Assembly: GCA_005503055.1 (NCBI GenBank)
Contig: SCOX01000001.1
Location: 372,001-436,000, forward strand
Length of the DNA: 64,000 nt
Direction: 5' to 3'
Source: Lysobacteraceae bacterium P
GTDB lineage: Bacteria > Pseudomonadota > Gammaproteobacteria > Xanthomonadales > Xanthomonadaceae
Positions within the stretch are counted from its first letter, which is position 1; the number at the start of each line of letters is the position of its first letter. A program made the translations under genes and the position numbers. The notes beneath the pieces were generated by a model. The model did not search any database. It saw nothing but the letters and a program-made list of their open reading frames with translations, and was not told the origin of the DNA. Positions 34,566 through 43,215 of this stretch are shown one piece after another.

Positions 34566-35513
34566 GTGACGCGCAATCTGAAATCCTTCGCCGCGCTGCT
34601 GCTTTCGTGGGCACTGGTATCGAACACCGTCATCGCGCAGGACGCGGCGCCCGCCGATCCGGCGGTGTGGGGGCCCTACGCGAAACTGGTTGGCCGCAGC
34701 TTCGCCGGCGAGGACGTCAGCGGCTGGCCCAATTACGCATCCAAGTCGCGCAGCATCCAGTGGGAAGAACCCGGCAAGGTGATGGTCGAGACCGGCGTCC
34801 AGGCCAATGGCAGCGAGATCCCGAAGATGCGCATCCTGCCGGGCAAGCGCCCGGGGGAGTTGCTGTTCGACGTGGCGCGAGCGCCGAACGCGACAGGACG
34901 CGTTGTCGATGCCGACACGCTCGTCTTCGACCAGATGCTCGGATACCAAAGCACCGTGCGCCTGATCGATGCGGGTTATGAAATGAAGGTCAGCAAGCGC
35001 GGCGAACTGCAGGCGATGGCGACGTATCGCGACACGTCGTCGGAAGCGTATGCGACCCACGCCGCGCAGCAGGCGGAGAAGGGCGTCGCGGACAAGGTCG
35101 CGGCCCGCGCCGCGCTGCGTGCGACCGGTGTTCCGTCCGAACCGGCGAAGGAGGCTCCCGCCGATCGCGTACTCGCGTATCAGGAGCCGGTGCGCGGACC
35201 CTCGGGCACGTTGCAGGTGACGCGCGGCAAAGCGTGGGAGGCCGGCGCCTGTTTCGCCGCCGTCTACATCAACGGCCGCTGGGCCGCGCGCCTGGAAGAC
35301 GCCGAAACTGCGCGCTTCAAGGTGCCCGCCGGCAAGGTGGAAGTAGCCGTCGCGTCCGATCCGCAGGGCCGCGGCACCTGCCGCTTCGGCCAGTCCACGC
35401 AGGAGGTGCATGAAACCGTGCTCGCAAAGGGCGAGACGGTGCATGTGTACTTCGCCTACAACGGCGGCGCGAAGTTCAGCGAAGCGGTGCTGCAAGCGCC
35501 AGCAGCGCAGTGA
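34566..35513 (+). CDS. Exported protein closing the LpoB-type operon, 315 aa
   Basis: Start is GTG at 34566, two bases after the previous stop, with GGAGG at 34553-34557. Signal peptide (1-23, TVIAQ). The N-terminal half has lipocalin-like strands (YAKLVGRSFAGEDVSGWPNY, GYEMKVSKRGELQAMATYRD); the C-terminal half has a separate beta domain (AGACFAAVYINGRWAARLED, RFKVPAGKVEVAVASDPQGR, ETVHVYFAYNGGAKFSEAVL) reminiscent of DUF2846-type domains that follow lipoproteins. No catalytic motif. A strong hairpin ends the transcript. Confidence 0.65.
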   Translation: MTRNLKSFAALLLSWALVSNTVIAQDAAPADPAVWGPYAKLVGRSFAGEDVSGWPNYASKSRSIQWEEPGKVMVETGVQANGSEIPKMRILPGKRPGELLFDVARAPNATGRVVDADTLVFDQMLGYQSTVRLIDAGYEMKVSKRGELQAMATYRDTSSEAYATHAAQQAEKGVADKVAARAALRATGVPSEPAKEAPADRVLAYQEPVRGPSGTLQVTRGKAWEAGACFAAVYINGRWAARLEDAETARFKVPAGKVEVAVASDPQGRGTCRFGQSTQEVHETVLAKGETVHVYFAYNGGAKFSEAVLQAPAAQ

Positions 35514-35524
35514 CGGTCGTGAAA

Positions 35525-35550
35525 GCCCCGCTCGGAAACAGGAGCGGGGC
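35525..35550. terminator. Bidirectional terminator hairpin
   Basis: GCCCCGCTC and GAGCGGGGC flank a GAAACAG-type loop between two convergent units. The minus-strand side is followed by TTTC, so it serves the kinase gene best, but it can stop both transcripts. Confidence 0.7.
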
Positions 35551-35606
35551 CGGGCTGAAGCGGGCGCGCCGTGGCGTTCCCGCTTCGGTCGCCGACTGAT
35601 TCGTCT

Positions 35607-38069
35607 TCAAGCGTTCGAGCGATCGCCCGCTTGCGGTCGCGATTCGCCCAGGCATGCCGCTCGGGCATCGGACGGCAGCGCGCCCGACGGATCGCGACCC
35701 AGCGCGCACAGCGCGGCGTCGAGGGCTTCGCGCGATTCGATGGTGAAATGGCTGTCCTTGCCGAGCTGGCGTTCGTAAGCCGCATGCGCGTGTCGCAGCA
35801 GCGGCACGGCCTCGGCAGGCCGCGAACGCAACATGTGCAGCTTCGCCAGGCCCATCTGCACTTCCAGCGTGTGCGGATTCTCGGCGCCGAGTGCCGCCAC
35901 CGAACCGCGATACGCTGTCTCCAGTGTTTGCGAAGCCTGGTCGTAACGCCGCAGCGCCACCAGGTTCATGCCGTGCAGGTAATCCACGCGCAGGCGCGTG
36001 GGGCTGTCGCGGTCGTCCAGCGCGATGAAGCTCTCGTGCACTTTCACGAACTGCGCTTCGGCCTGATCGATTCGTCCAGCGCGGCTGTGCAGCACGGCGA
36101 GATTTGTACGGGCCTTGATCAACGCCGTGTGGTCGTTCGCATCGAAGGCAAGCTGCGATTCCACTACGCCTTCGCACGCGGCCAGGCCGGCGTCGTACTG
36201 GGCGCGCCGGATATACCAATAGCAGCCCGCGCGTCGCGAGAGCAGGGTCGTCTCGACGTCGTCGATCTCGAGCTCCCTGCGCAGCGTGTCGGTGCTGTCG
36301 ATCAGGGTCTTGGCTTCGGTGAAGCGCGAGTCGTCGGTAAGGTCGGTGGCCAGCCGGTAACGCGCCTGCTGCGTGCGCACATCGTCCGGGCCCAGGTGGC
36401 GTTCGAACAGTTCGAGCGCGCGTTGCTCCTGCTCGATCGCCTGCGGAATCTGCATCGCTTCGCCGTATACCTGGCCGATGGTCATGCGAACGGTGGCCTC
36501 GACGATGGGCTGGTCTCGCAGGCGTTCGTCGATGCGCGCTATGGCCCGGTCCAGTGCCTCGCGTACGGTCGGTTCGCGATTGCCGTTGCTCGCGTACGGC
36601 GAGGCGGCGCCGAGCACGTCCTGGTTGAAGAAACGGTTGACAGCATCGGCGACGGCCGCGTTCTCGCGCGCGGCGCGTCCGGCTTCCAGCGCCTTCACGT
36701 ACAAGGCCGAACCTGCGCCGACTCCGAGCGCCAGCGCGGCCGCCGTGGCGATCAGCCACGGCCGCCGTGCGCGCTGTCGCTCGATCGTGCGCTGCATGCG
36801 TGCGTGCTGGCGCTCGGCGTCGCGATTGTGCAGGAACTGCTCGCGGCGTTCCTCCAGGTGCTGCAGGCTGCGCGCGAGGCCGCGCGCCGGCAGTAGCCGC
36901 CGCAACGGCTTCGCGGCCGCGGCAAGAGCGATGTCCTCACACAGCAGTTCGTCGTCGATGTCGGCTTCCCAGCCCGGCGCGAGCGAACGTCGCATGTCGC
37001 CGACGAGCAGCTGGTACACCAGCACGCCGAGCGCGAACACGTCGCTGCGCTGCGTCGGCATCTCGCCGGCGATGACCTCGGGCGCGAGATAGAGCAGGCT
37101 GCCGGCGCGTTCGCGCATGTGTTCGGCGGCGATGCTCAACGTGATGCCGAGTTCGATCAGTCGCGGGGCGTGCACCGTTTCGCCCGCGCCCAGATCGGCC
37201 AGCACCAGGCGCCAGTTTCCCGCAGCGTCGCGCACCGGATAGAGGTTCTCCGGCTTGAGGTCCTTGTGGATCACGCCGATCTCGTGCAGTCCAGCCACGG
37301 CGTCGCACAACTGCGCGCAGAGCGCGATGCGCTGCGCACGCGACAGCGACGGCAATCCGTCGGGCCGGGCCGCCCATTCGGCCAGATGGCCGTGCGGGAA
37401 GTAGGGCAGTTCGAGGAAGAAGGGCGCTTGGCTGAGGTTCCAGCCGAGCACGCGGGCGACGTCGGGCAGGTCCGCGCGGACGGCGCCGATGTAGCGGGCC
37501 AGCGCGATCTCGCGCTTGAGCCCGCGCAGGCCGGATTCGCTGGTGGCGATCTTCGCCACGCGTTCCTCGCCGTCGTCGCTGCGCACCAGGAATGTCGCAC
37601 CGGCGCCGCCTTCGCCGAGCCGGCGCACAAGGCGCCAGCCCGGACGGTGTGGCATCGCATCGCCTTCGTACAGGTCCGGGCCGCTGTGCGGGCGCACGGC
37701 CGTGCGTTCGTCCGCCGCCGGCTGGAAACTGACGGGCGAGGCGAGCCGGTAACCGTAACCGTGCACCGCACGCACGTTCGCACCTTGTGGACCGAGCGCT
37801 TGGCGCAAGCGGCTGACGGCCTTGGCCAGCGAGTTCTCCGACACGACACGGCCCGGCCACCCGGCCTCGAGCAGTTCTTCCTTCGTCACCACTTCGCCGG
37901 CGTGCTTTAACAAGGCGAGGAGCACGTCGTAGCCGCTGCGGTCGAGTTCGACCACCGCACCGGACAACTTCAGCGCCGCCTGCTGTTCATCCAGCACGGC
38001 ATCGCCGAAACGCCACACGCCCGGCAGCGGCGCCCCCTGCGGCGTCGCTGAAGAATCCTGATTTCCCAC
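35607..38069 (-). CDS. Winged-helix / Ser-Thr kinase / TPR membrane protein
   Basis: 820 aa. Residues about 18-112 are an OmpR/ToxR-type winged helix (VWRFGDAVLDEQQAALKLSG ... RAVHGYGYRLASP). Residues about 145-410 are a Hanks-type kinase: P-loop GEGGAGATFLV (about 152-162), catalytic Lys in ERVAKI, HKDLKPEN (about 268-275, HRD Arg replaced by Lys), DLG in place of DFG, and APE in YLAPEVIAGE. A single membrane helix follows (about 437-458), then TPR-like repeats (about 500-790) outside. A GTG at 38067-38069 with AAGGGG 7 bases upstream is preferred over the ATG at 38141. Membrane topology puts kinase and DNA-binding domain in the cytoplasm and TPRs in the periplasm, as in a one-piece signal transducer. 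Confidence 0.85.
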   Translation of the reverse strand: MGNQDSSATPQGAPLPGVWRFGDAVLDEQQAALKLSGAVVELDRSGYDVLLALLKHAGEVVTKEELLEAGWPGRVVSENSLAKAVSRLRQALGPQGANVRAVHGYGYRLASPVSFQPAADERTAVRPHSGPDLYEGDAMPHRPGWRLVRRLGEGGAGATFLVRSDDGEERVAKIATSESGLRGLKREIALARYIGAVRADLPDVARVLGWNLSQAPFFLELPYFPHGHLAEWAARPDGLPSLSRAQRIALCAQLCDAVAGLHEIGVIHKDLKPENLYPVRDAAGNWRLVLADLGAGETVHAPRLIELGITLSIAAEHMRERAGSLLYLAPEVIAGEMPTQRSDVFALGVLVYQLLVGDMRRSLAPGWEADIDDELLCEDIALAAAAKPLRRLLPARGLARSLQHLEERREQFLHNRDAERQHARMQRTIERQRARRPWLIATAAALALGVGAGSALYVKALEAGRAARENAAVADAVNRFFNQDVLGAASPYASNGNREPTVREALDRAIARIDERLRDQPIVEATVRMTIGQVYGEAMQIPQAIEQEQRALELFERHLGPDDVRTQQARYRLATDLTDDSRFTEAKTLIDSTDTLRRELEIDDVETTLLSRRAGCYWYIRRAQYDAGLAACEGVVESQLAFDANDHTALIKARTNLAVLHSRAGRIDQAEAQFVKVHESFIALDDRDSPTRLRVDYLHGMNLVALRRYDQASQTLETAYRGSVAALGAENPHTLEVQMGLAKLHMLRSRPAEAVPLLRHAHAAYERQLGKDSHFTIESREALDAALCALGRDPSGALPSDARAACLGESRPQAGDRSNA

Positions 38070-38354
38070 GCCTTTCCCCTTGGCAGCACCGATAGGATCG
38101 CCCAGCCGGCGCGGGGAAAACAAGCGATCCGCGGGCCGCATGGCGTTGACCGCGCGTACGGGATGTTGCGGTAGCTCGCCGTCGGGGTAAGTGCCGAGCG
38201 AGGTCGCAACGATCGCAGCAAGCCGATCAAACTCGGCGCCGTCGAGCGTGGCCGGCGGCGGCAGTCTCCTTCAGCCGCCACGACCGATTCAGGGGTTCAG
38301 GGGATTTTCTTTTGCTGGCGCCGCGTGCTTCGCCCATCGAATCGGCGCTCCGAC

Positions 38355-38858
38355 TCACGGCGCGTAATGGGTGAACACATAGTCGCGATCCTTGACGCGG
38401 GACGCGTGACAGGCATGGCACGTGCGGTGTTGTGCTTCGTCCACAGGCTGGCCGCCGACGAAACGCCCGTAGCCCCAGCCACCGCTGCTGGCGTATCGCT
38501 TCGAATCCTTGACCATCACTTGGACCGTGGTGGCCGACCCGGAAACGGACGCCGACGCGAAATCCGGCGACGGCTCGCGCTTCCAGGCCAGCTTTACCAG
38601 CACGGTACCGTCCGGGAACGGACGCACGTTCTTCCGATAGGCGCGCATCGCCGTCGGATTGCCGACAACCACGCGAAGCTCATCGAACGGCGCAGCCTCT
38701 TGCGCCGGCGCGACCAACGGCCAGTCACGGTAGCCGGCGGGAAGCGTGACGCCGTAGATCGGCGCGGCGGAACGTGGCTTCTGGCCGGCATACGCGAACC
38801 AAGTCAGGGTCAGCGCAAGGCCGGCGGCAATGGCAACGGCGCAGTGTTGAGCTTTCAT
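38355..38858 (-). CDS. Cytochrome P460-family protein
   Basis: 167 aa. Signal peptide MKAQHCAVAIAAGLALTLTW...AYA, then a beta-rich P460 domain (YGVTLPAGYRDWPLVAPA, FPDGTVLVKLAWKRE, VMVKDSKRYASSGGWGYGRF) and one c-type haem motif CHACH near residue 148, followed by VKDRDYVFTHYAP, the usual P460 ending. P460 proteins oxidise hydroxylamine or bind NO; many homologues are of unknown use and often lack the cross-linking lysine, which I cannot confirm here. Last of three minus-strand genes, after an epoxide hydrolase and an SDR. Confidence 0.85.
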   Translation of the reverse strand: MKAQHCAVAIAAGLALTLTWFAYAGQKPRSAAPIYGVTLPAGYRDWPLVAPAQEAAPFDELRVVVGNPTAMRAYRKNVRPFPDGTVLVKLAWKREPSPDFASASVSGSATTVQVMVKDSKRYASSGGWGYGRFVGGQPVDEAQHRTCHACHASRVKDRDYVFTHYAP

Positions 38859-38964
38859 GGTGCTCGCTCCTTACATCGCAACGAAGAACCGACACGGAGG
38901 CTGGGATGCCACGAGATGCAGTCCATCGACGCTGTCCTGAGTTCTACGTTTTGGCGTGCGGCGA

Positions 38965-40299
38965 CTAGGCGGGCTTGCGCAATAGCCGGAAGGCCGCGCG
39001 CAGTTCGGCACTGAACAGGTGTGGCTGCTCCCAGGCGGCGAAGTGGCCGCCTTTTCCCGCTTCGTTGAAGTAGAACAGGGTGGGGTAGGCGCGCTCGGTC
39101 CAGCTTCTCGGCGCGCGATAGATCTCGCCGGGAAACACCGACACCGCGACGGGGACGGCGACCTGGGTGGTCTTCTGCGCATCTGCACTGAAGTTGTTGT
39201 TATTGTTTTCCCAGTAGAACCGGCCCGACGACGCAGCGGTTCGGGTGAGCCAATACAGGCTGATATCGTCGAGGATGGCATCGCGACCGAGGACACGCTC
39301 GGGAACGCCAGCGCTGTCCGTCCACTGCGCGATCTTGTCGTACATCCACGCAGCGAGCCCCGCCGGCGAGTCGTTCAGTGCATAGCCGATGGTCTGCGGC
39401 CGGGTCACCATCATCGCGCCGTACGCGGCATTGCGGCCGAAGAAGCGGCTCAGCGCTTCGAATGCCGCGCGCTCGTTTTCAGGCAGGCCGGCTGGCGCGG
39501 GAGCACCGCTGTTGATCGCCGGGACCAGTTCGCCTGGAACGGTGGCCGGCATGGTCAGGTGGATGCCGAGCAGTCCGGCGGGGGCAAGGCGACCCATCGC
39601 ATCGGAAATCACCGAGCCGTGGTCGCCGCCCTGGGACACATAACTGTCGTAGCCGAGTCGCTTCATCAGCACGTCCCAGGCGCGACCGACGCGTTCCGGA
39701 CCCCAGCCCAGTTCGGCGGGAATCCCCGAGAAGCCGTATCCCGGAATGGAGGGGATCACGACGTCGAAAGCGTCCTCTGCATGCCCGCCGAATGAGGTCG
39801 GATCCGTCAGCGGACCGATGGTGTTGACGAACTCGAGGATGGATCCGGGCCAACCGTGGGTCAGGATCACCGGCAGCGCGTTGCGGTGCGCCGAGCGGAC
39901 ATGGACGAAGTGGATATCGACGCCGTCGATGGAGGTCAGGAATTGCGGCAGTCGGTTGAGCTTGGCTTCGATCCTGCGCCAGTCGTAGCCGCTACCCCAG
40001 TAGTCCACCAGGCCTTTCAGTGCTGCCAGCTGCAGGCCTTGCGAATCATCCTGGACGAGTTCGCGATCGGGCCAGCGCGTGGCCTTCACCCGACGGCGCA
40101 TGTCCACCAGTTCGCGTTCCGGAATTTGAACCTTGAAAGGGCGGATGAGTTCATCGCCCGGGAGGACGCTGGCGCCAGCACGGGCCGCACGCGATGGCAA
40201 CAGGCTCAGGACGCTGGCGCTTGCGGCTGCCAGCGTCGCGGCGCCGAGCAGGCGACGACGCGATGCGTCGACGGACGGATATGGATCGTTGATCGACAT
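38965..40299 (-). CDS. Tat-exported epoxide hydrolase-type protein
   Basis: 444 aa. The Tat motif SRRRLLGAATLAAA opens a signal peptide ending near RAARA. An EHN domain follows (about 50-160: IRPFKVQIPERELVDMRRRV, YDWRRIEAKLNRLPQFLT). The alpha/beta-hydrolase core has HGWPGS, the nucleophile Asp226 in SQGGDHGSVIS, and the His in GKGGHFAAWEQP near 424; tyrosines for ring opening are probably in YWLTRTAASSGRFYW. Epoxide hydrolases of this class open epoxides to diols. Periplasmic placement by Tat is notable. The gene lies between an SDR and a P460 gene and may form an operon with them (gaps of 76 and 106 bases). Confidence 0.88.
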   Translation of the reverse strand: MSINDPYPSVDASRRRLLGAATLAAASASVLSLLPSRAARAGASVLPGDELIRPFKVQIPERELVDMRRRVKATRWPDRELVQDDSQGLQLAALKGLVDYWGSGYDWRRIEAKLNRLPQFLTSIDGVDIHFVHVRSAHRNALPVILTHGWPGSILEFVNTIGPLTDPTSFGGHAEDAFDVVIPSIPGYGFSGIPAELGWGPERVGRAWDVLMKRLGYDSYVSQGGDHGSVISDAMGRLAPAGLLGIHLTMPATVPGELVPAINSGAPAPAGLPENERAAFEALSRFFGRNAAYGAMMVTRPQTIGYALNDSPAGLAAWMYDKIAQWTDSAGVPERVLGRDAILDDISLYWLTRTAASSGRFYWENNNNNFSADAQKTTQVAVPVAVSVFPGEIYRAPRSWTERAYPTLFYFNEAGKGGHFAAWEQPHLFSAELRAAFRLLRKPA

Positions 40300-40375
40300 G
40301 GCAGTTCTCGAAAGTGCAGGGGACCGGCGCAGCGCCGCTGCGTCGCGAAGGGAAACCGGAATCGACTGCGACGGG

Positions 40376-41116
40376 TCAGATCACCCAGCCGCCGTCGAGG
40401 GTGATGCTCGTGCCCGTCATGTAGCCGGCTTCGTCGCTGGCCAGATAGGACGCCAATGCAGCAACTTCCTGCGGCTGCCCGACACGAGCGAGCGGGCTGC
40501 GCTGGATCAGCGCGTCCAACATGTCGGCCGTAATATCGGTCTCGATCGGACCGGGCTGGATGTTGTTGATGGTGATGCGGCGCGGTGCCAGATCCAAGGC
40601 GAGCTCGCGTACCAGCGTTGCGACGGCCGCCTTCGTCATCGCGTAAACGCTGCTGCCCACCACTCCGCTGCGAGCCGCCGTGTTGCTGCCGATGGTGATG
40701 ATGCGGCCGCCCTCCAGCATCTCCGCGGCGGCCGCCTGGATCGCCACAAAAACGCCGCGCACATTCACCGCCAGCATCTCGTCCAGAGTCGTCAACGGGA
40801 ACTGCTCCAGTGGACTGCCTCGGTACACGCCTGCATTCACGACTGCCACCTGGAGCGGCCCGAACCGCGCGACAGCCTGCTGCACCGCTGCCGCAATGGC
40901 TGCCGCATCGGCGCTGTCGGCTTGAATGGCAAGCGCCCGACCGCCTTCGGCCTGTATCGCAGAGACGACCTTCTCGGCGCTGTCGGGACGCGACACGTAA
41001 GTGAGCGCTACTGGGCGTCCCTCGCGTGCCAGACGTTGCGCGATGGAGGCGCCAATACCGCGCGAGCCACCGAAGACCAGGGCGACGCCAGGAATACGCT
41101 GTGGATCGATCTGCAT
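40376..41116 (-). CDS. Short-chain dehydrogenase/reductase
   Basis: 246 aa. Cofactor motif VFGGSRGIGASIAQRLA (about 14-30), NAG in AVVNAGVYRG (near 92), catalytic Ser-Tyr-Lys with YAMTK near 155-159, and the FabG-like end YMTGTSITLDGGWVI. NADP preference is suggested by SR after the glycine motif and TYVSRPDSAE. AGAGGA lies 7 bases before the ATG at 41114-41116; the longer frame upstream is not conserved. Substrate unknown. Confidence 0.88.
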   Translation of the reverse strand: MQIDPQRIPGVALVFGGSRGIGASIAQRLAREGRPVALTYVSRPDSAEKVVSAIQAEGGRALAIQADSADAAAIAAAVQQAVARFGPLQVAVVNAGVYRGSPLEQFPLTTLDEMLAVNVRGVFVAIQAAAAEMLEGGRIITIGSNTAARSGVVGSSVYAMTKAAVATLVRELALDLAPRRITINNIQPGPIETDITADMLDALIQRSPLARVGQPQEVAALASYLASDEAGYMTGTSITLDGGWVI

Positions 41117-41559
41117 GAGAATGTCCTCTGGGTCTGCTCGCCAACGGAGGAGCCGCCGGCCAGGGAATCCATTACCTGCCAGGGACGTATCTTCGACATG
41201 TCGCCACAGCCCCGGATTTGTGAGGCATTGAAACGCACGCACCCGTCGATACACAGCTATACAAAGGCATGTGGACCATATCCCAACGTAGGTGACATTC
41301 CACGCCATCGCGGCGCGCACGAGTGAACCTTCGTGGATACCGCAAGACAAAGTCGGAAGGAACAATGACTATCTGGGTTCGCCCTGGATGACCGTGCACC
41401 GGGTCGTGAAGATCACGGACGGCCATCGCGACATCTCCCGCGCACGCTGGTGCCGTCGAACGCGTCATCGGGCTGTGCCGACAGGCGCGGGTGGTTGACC
41501 CGATGGGTGCGCTCGCCGGACCATCAACTCGCGCTCTGGGCGCGATCAATGGAGGTGCC
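41117..41559. other. Divergent intergenic region
   Basis: Space between the divergent SDR and GNAT genes. No convincing frame or repeat; both promoters must lie here. Confidence 0.4.
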
Positions 41560-42150
41560 ATGACAGTCGAGATTGAAGTCCGCCGGGCGAGAGTGGGTGA
41601 TGAAGATGCCTTGTCGCTGGTCGGCCAGGCGACTTTCCTGGAGACGTTCTCCGGCGTCCTCGACGGGGCCGCGATCACGGAACATTGCCGCGCGGCGCAT
41701 TCGCCTGCGCAGTACTTGCGTTGGCTCGGCGACGAACGATCGGCCGTGTGGCTGGCGTGCGCCGTTCCGGGCAATGCGCCGGTCGGCTACCTCGTCGTGG
41801 CGACACCTGATCTGGCCGCCGCCGACCCGGTTCGCGATCTGGAACTCAAACGCATCTATCTGCTGGGGCGTTTCCAAGGAGGCGGCCTGGGCAAGAAGCT
41901 GCTGCGTCAGGCAGTCGAGCATGCCGAGCGTGTGGGGGCGTCACGCTTGCTGCTGGGGGTCTATGCAGGCAATCACGCGGCAATCGCCTTCTACACGAAG
42001 CGGGGCTTCAAACATCTCGCGGATCGTCAGTTCGCAGTCGGTGGCACCGCCTACGATGATCATGTGATGAGCCTGGAGCTGCCTGCTGATCGTTCGCATG
42101 AATCGCATGCAGCTGCCGACTCGACGCTCGACCCGCAGCTGACGGCCTGA
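41560..42150 (+). CDS. GNAT-family N-acetyltransferase
   Basis: 196 aa. VEIEVRRARVGDEDALSLVG opens the domain; the acetyl-CoA loop is LLGRFQGGGLGKKLLRQAVE (about 107-126), and the C-terminal strand/helix has LLLGVYAGNHAAIAFYTKRG, the typical N..A..FY..GF. GGAGG with good spacing precedes the ATG at 41560. The tail (about 175-196) is polar. Acceptor unknown; the pattern resembles polyamine or small-molecule acetyltransferases such as PaiA. It borders the accessory region. Confidence 0.88.
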   Translation: MTVEIEVRRARVGDEDALSLVGQATFLETFSGVLDGAAITEHCRAAHSPAQYLRWLGDERSAVWLACAVPGNAPVGYLVVATPDLAAADPVRDLELKRIYLLGRFQGGGLGKKLLRQAVEHAERVGASRLLLGVYAGNHAAIAFYTKRGFKHLADRQFAVGGTAYDDHVMSLELPADRSHESHAAADSTLDPQLTA

Positions 42151-42274
42151 ACTGACAGCGGTCGAGCAACTCGGCGCGGATGCGTTCGCCAAGGGGGCGC
42201 GACAACGTGGTCCTCGAGCTGCCATCGGGCTCGCGGCAGTGGCTATCTCAGCTATCCACAACGATGCGTTACCC

Positions 42275-42775
42275 CTAAAACAGATCTCGCACCGTACGGG
42301 AGACAGCGCCTCGCTCAGCCGCCCACCGCTGTTTTCGGTCAAGCACCTCAGGCAGGGGTAGGTGCTTATCCAGCATCGTCCAGATGTGCAAGCCGTCCAT
42401 GCAAACGAGGCGCTTATCCGATCTGCCAAACGCGTGTAGCCCTTCGTCGGTAAAGCCGCTGTTACTGAAGAACAAGCAACGCGCCCGCATCGCCTTCTGT
42501 CGAGGCTTTCCCTCAAAGACGTGCAGGTCCGCCGCCGGCGTTTTCGGATCCTGCTACTTCGCCTCAAGTGGATAGAACTCGCCGTCGTGCTTAAAGCTTG
42601 CGTCGAGCTGTTCGCCAAAGTGCCTCGAAGGCATCCTTTGGGATCCAAAGTCTTCGAAGGCGGTGAAGTCCGTATCGGCGTCGGCGCTGACCCAGACCAA
42701 GGACAAGCCGAAAGGCAAGCGCTGAGTAGCTGCTGTGGTTACCGTTCGAACATCTGAGCGTGTCGCCATAGCCAA
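42275..42775 (-). pseudogene. Restriction-endonuclease-like gene with internal stop, 5'-truncated
   Basis: One minus-strand frame carries AFEDFGSQRMPSRHFGEQLD, ASFKHDGEFYPLEAK, then a TAG (42554-42556), then QDPKTPAADLHVFEGKPRQK and SGFTDEGLHAFGRSDKRLVC-MDG, ending VRDLF. D...FYLLEAKWQ is the PD-(D/E)XK core of a widespread REase-like family whose C-terminal part has GFT..GL.AF...K. The stop replaces the usual Trp after EAK (TGG to TAG). The start region lacks similarity, so the gene is also 5'-truncated. It is non-functional as read. Confidence 0.6.
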
Positions 42776-42903
42776 CGATCTAGCTGGTGAGGCGCGATCC
42801 GATCTCCAGCCGGTGAAACCAGCCTCATGCCGGCCATGCGCCAGCCGGCCCAGGCACCGAATAGCGGACTTTCGTTGTACACGGTGCGTCGGTATTGCTG
42901 CAT
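42739..42903 (-). CDS. DUF3653-like filamentous-phage protein, 54 aa
   Basis: MQQYRRTVYNESPLFGAWAG continues with WRMAGMRLVSPAGDRIAPHQ and ends RHAQMFER. The G.WAGW...G..L..P.G.R..P pattern is that of DUF3653 proteins, small regulators or accessory proteins of xanthomonad filamentous phages. Full-length members have 20-40 more residues, so the copy may be clipped; the 3' end overlaps the truncated start of the endonuclease pseudogene. It lies 137 bases from the dif-like site, as expected for a filamentous phage end. Confidence 0.5.
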   Translation of the reverse strand: MQQYRRTVYNESPLFGAWAGWRMAGMRLVSPAGDRIAPHQLDRWLWRHAQMFER

Positions 42904-43039
42904 AGCGCAGTTGTTCGGGCAGCGTCGCCCCTCAGACCAGCATGGCGGGCGTGTCATCGGCTCGATCCTTGGGACGGGATAGAACCGTTTGCAATAGGCG
43001 TGCCGCGACGTACAGGGCACAGAGTCCCATCGCCACGAT

Positions 43040-43067
43040 ACTTCGCATAATGCATATTATGTAAAGC
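43040..43067. other. dif-like XerC/XerD site
   Basis: ACTTCGCATAA (XerC arm), TGCATA (6-base centre), TTATGTAAAGC (XerD arm). Compared with the bacterial dif consensus the XerC arm and centre match almost fully, and the XerD arm begins TTATGT and then diverges. It could be the chromosomal dif or an attachment scar of a filamentous phage that uses XerCD; the neighbouring DUF3653 gene favours the second. Confidence 0.6.
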
Positions 43068-43131
43068 GCTGGCTTGGCTGGCGAGGCGCGTTCAGCGCCT
43101 TGCGGCACAGGCCTTGCTGTCCGTATGCAGC

Positions 43132-43200
43132 AAATCCGTGTCCCTTCCTGCACAAACCCGTATCCCTTCCTGCACCAACGGTGTATCCCTATCTGTGTGC
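43132..43200. repeat. 22-bp tandem repeats
   Basis: Two adjacent 22-base units (43132-43153, 43154-43175) differ at two positions and share AAAYCCGTRTCCCTTCCTGC; a third degenerate unit follows to 43200. They lie between the dif-like site and the antitoxin gene. Possible iterons or regulator sites of the lost element. Confidence 0.6.
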
Positions 43201-43215
43201 AGCGATGGGGCCTCC

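Noticed and set aside
40133-41326. 397-codon plus-strand frame
   Set aside because: Antisense to the SDR and epoxide hydrolase genes, which have full motifs.
43132-43200. Possible CRISPR array
   Set aside because: The 22-base units are directly adjacent without spacers and there are no cas genes.
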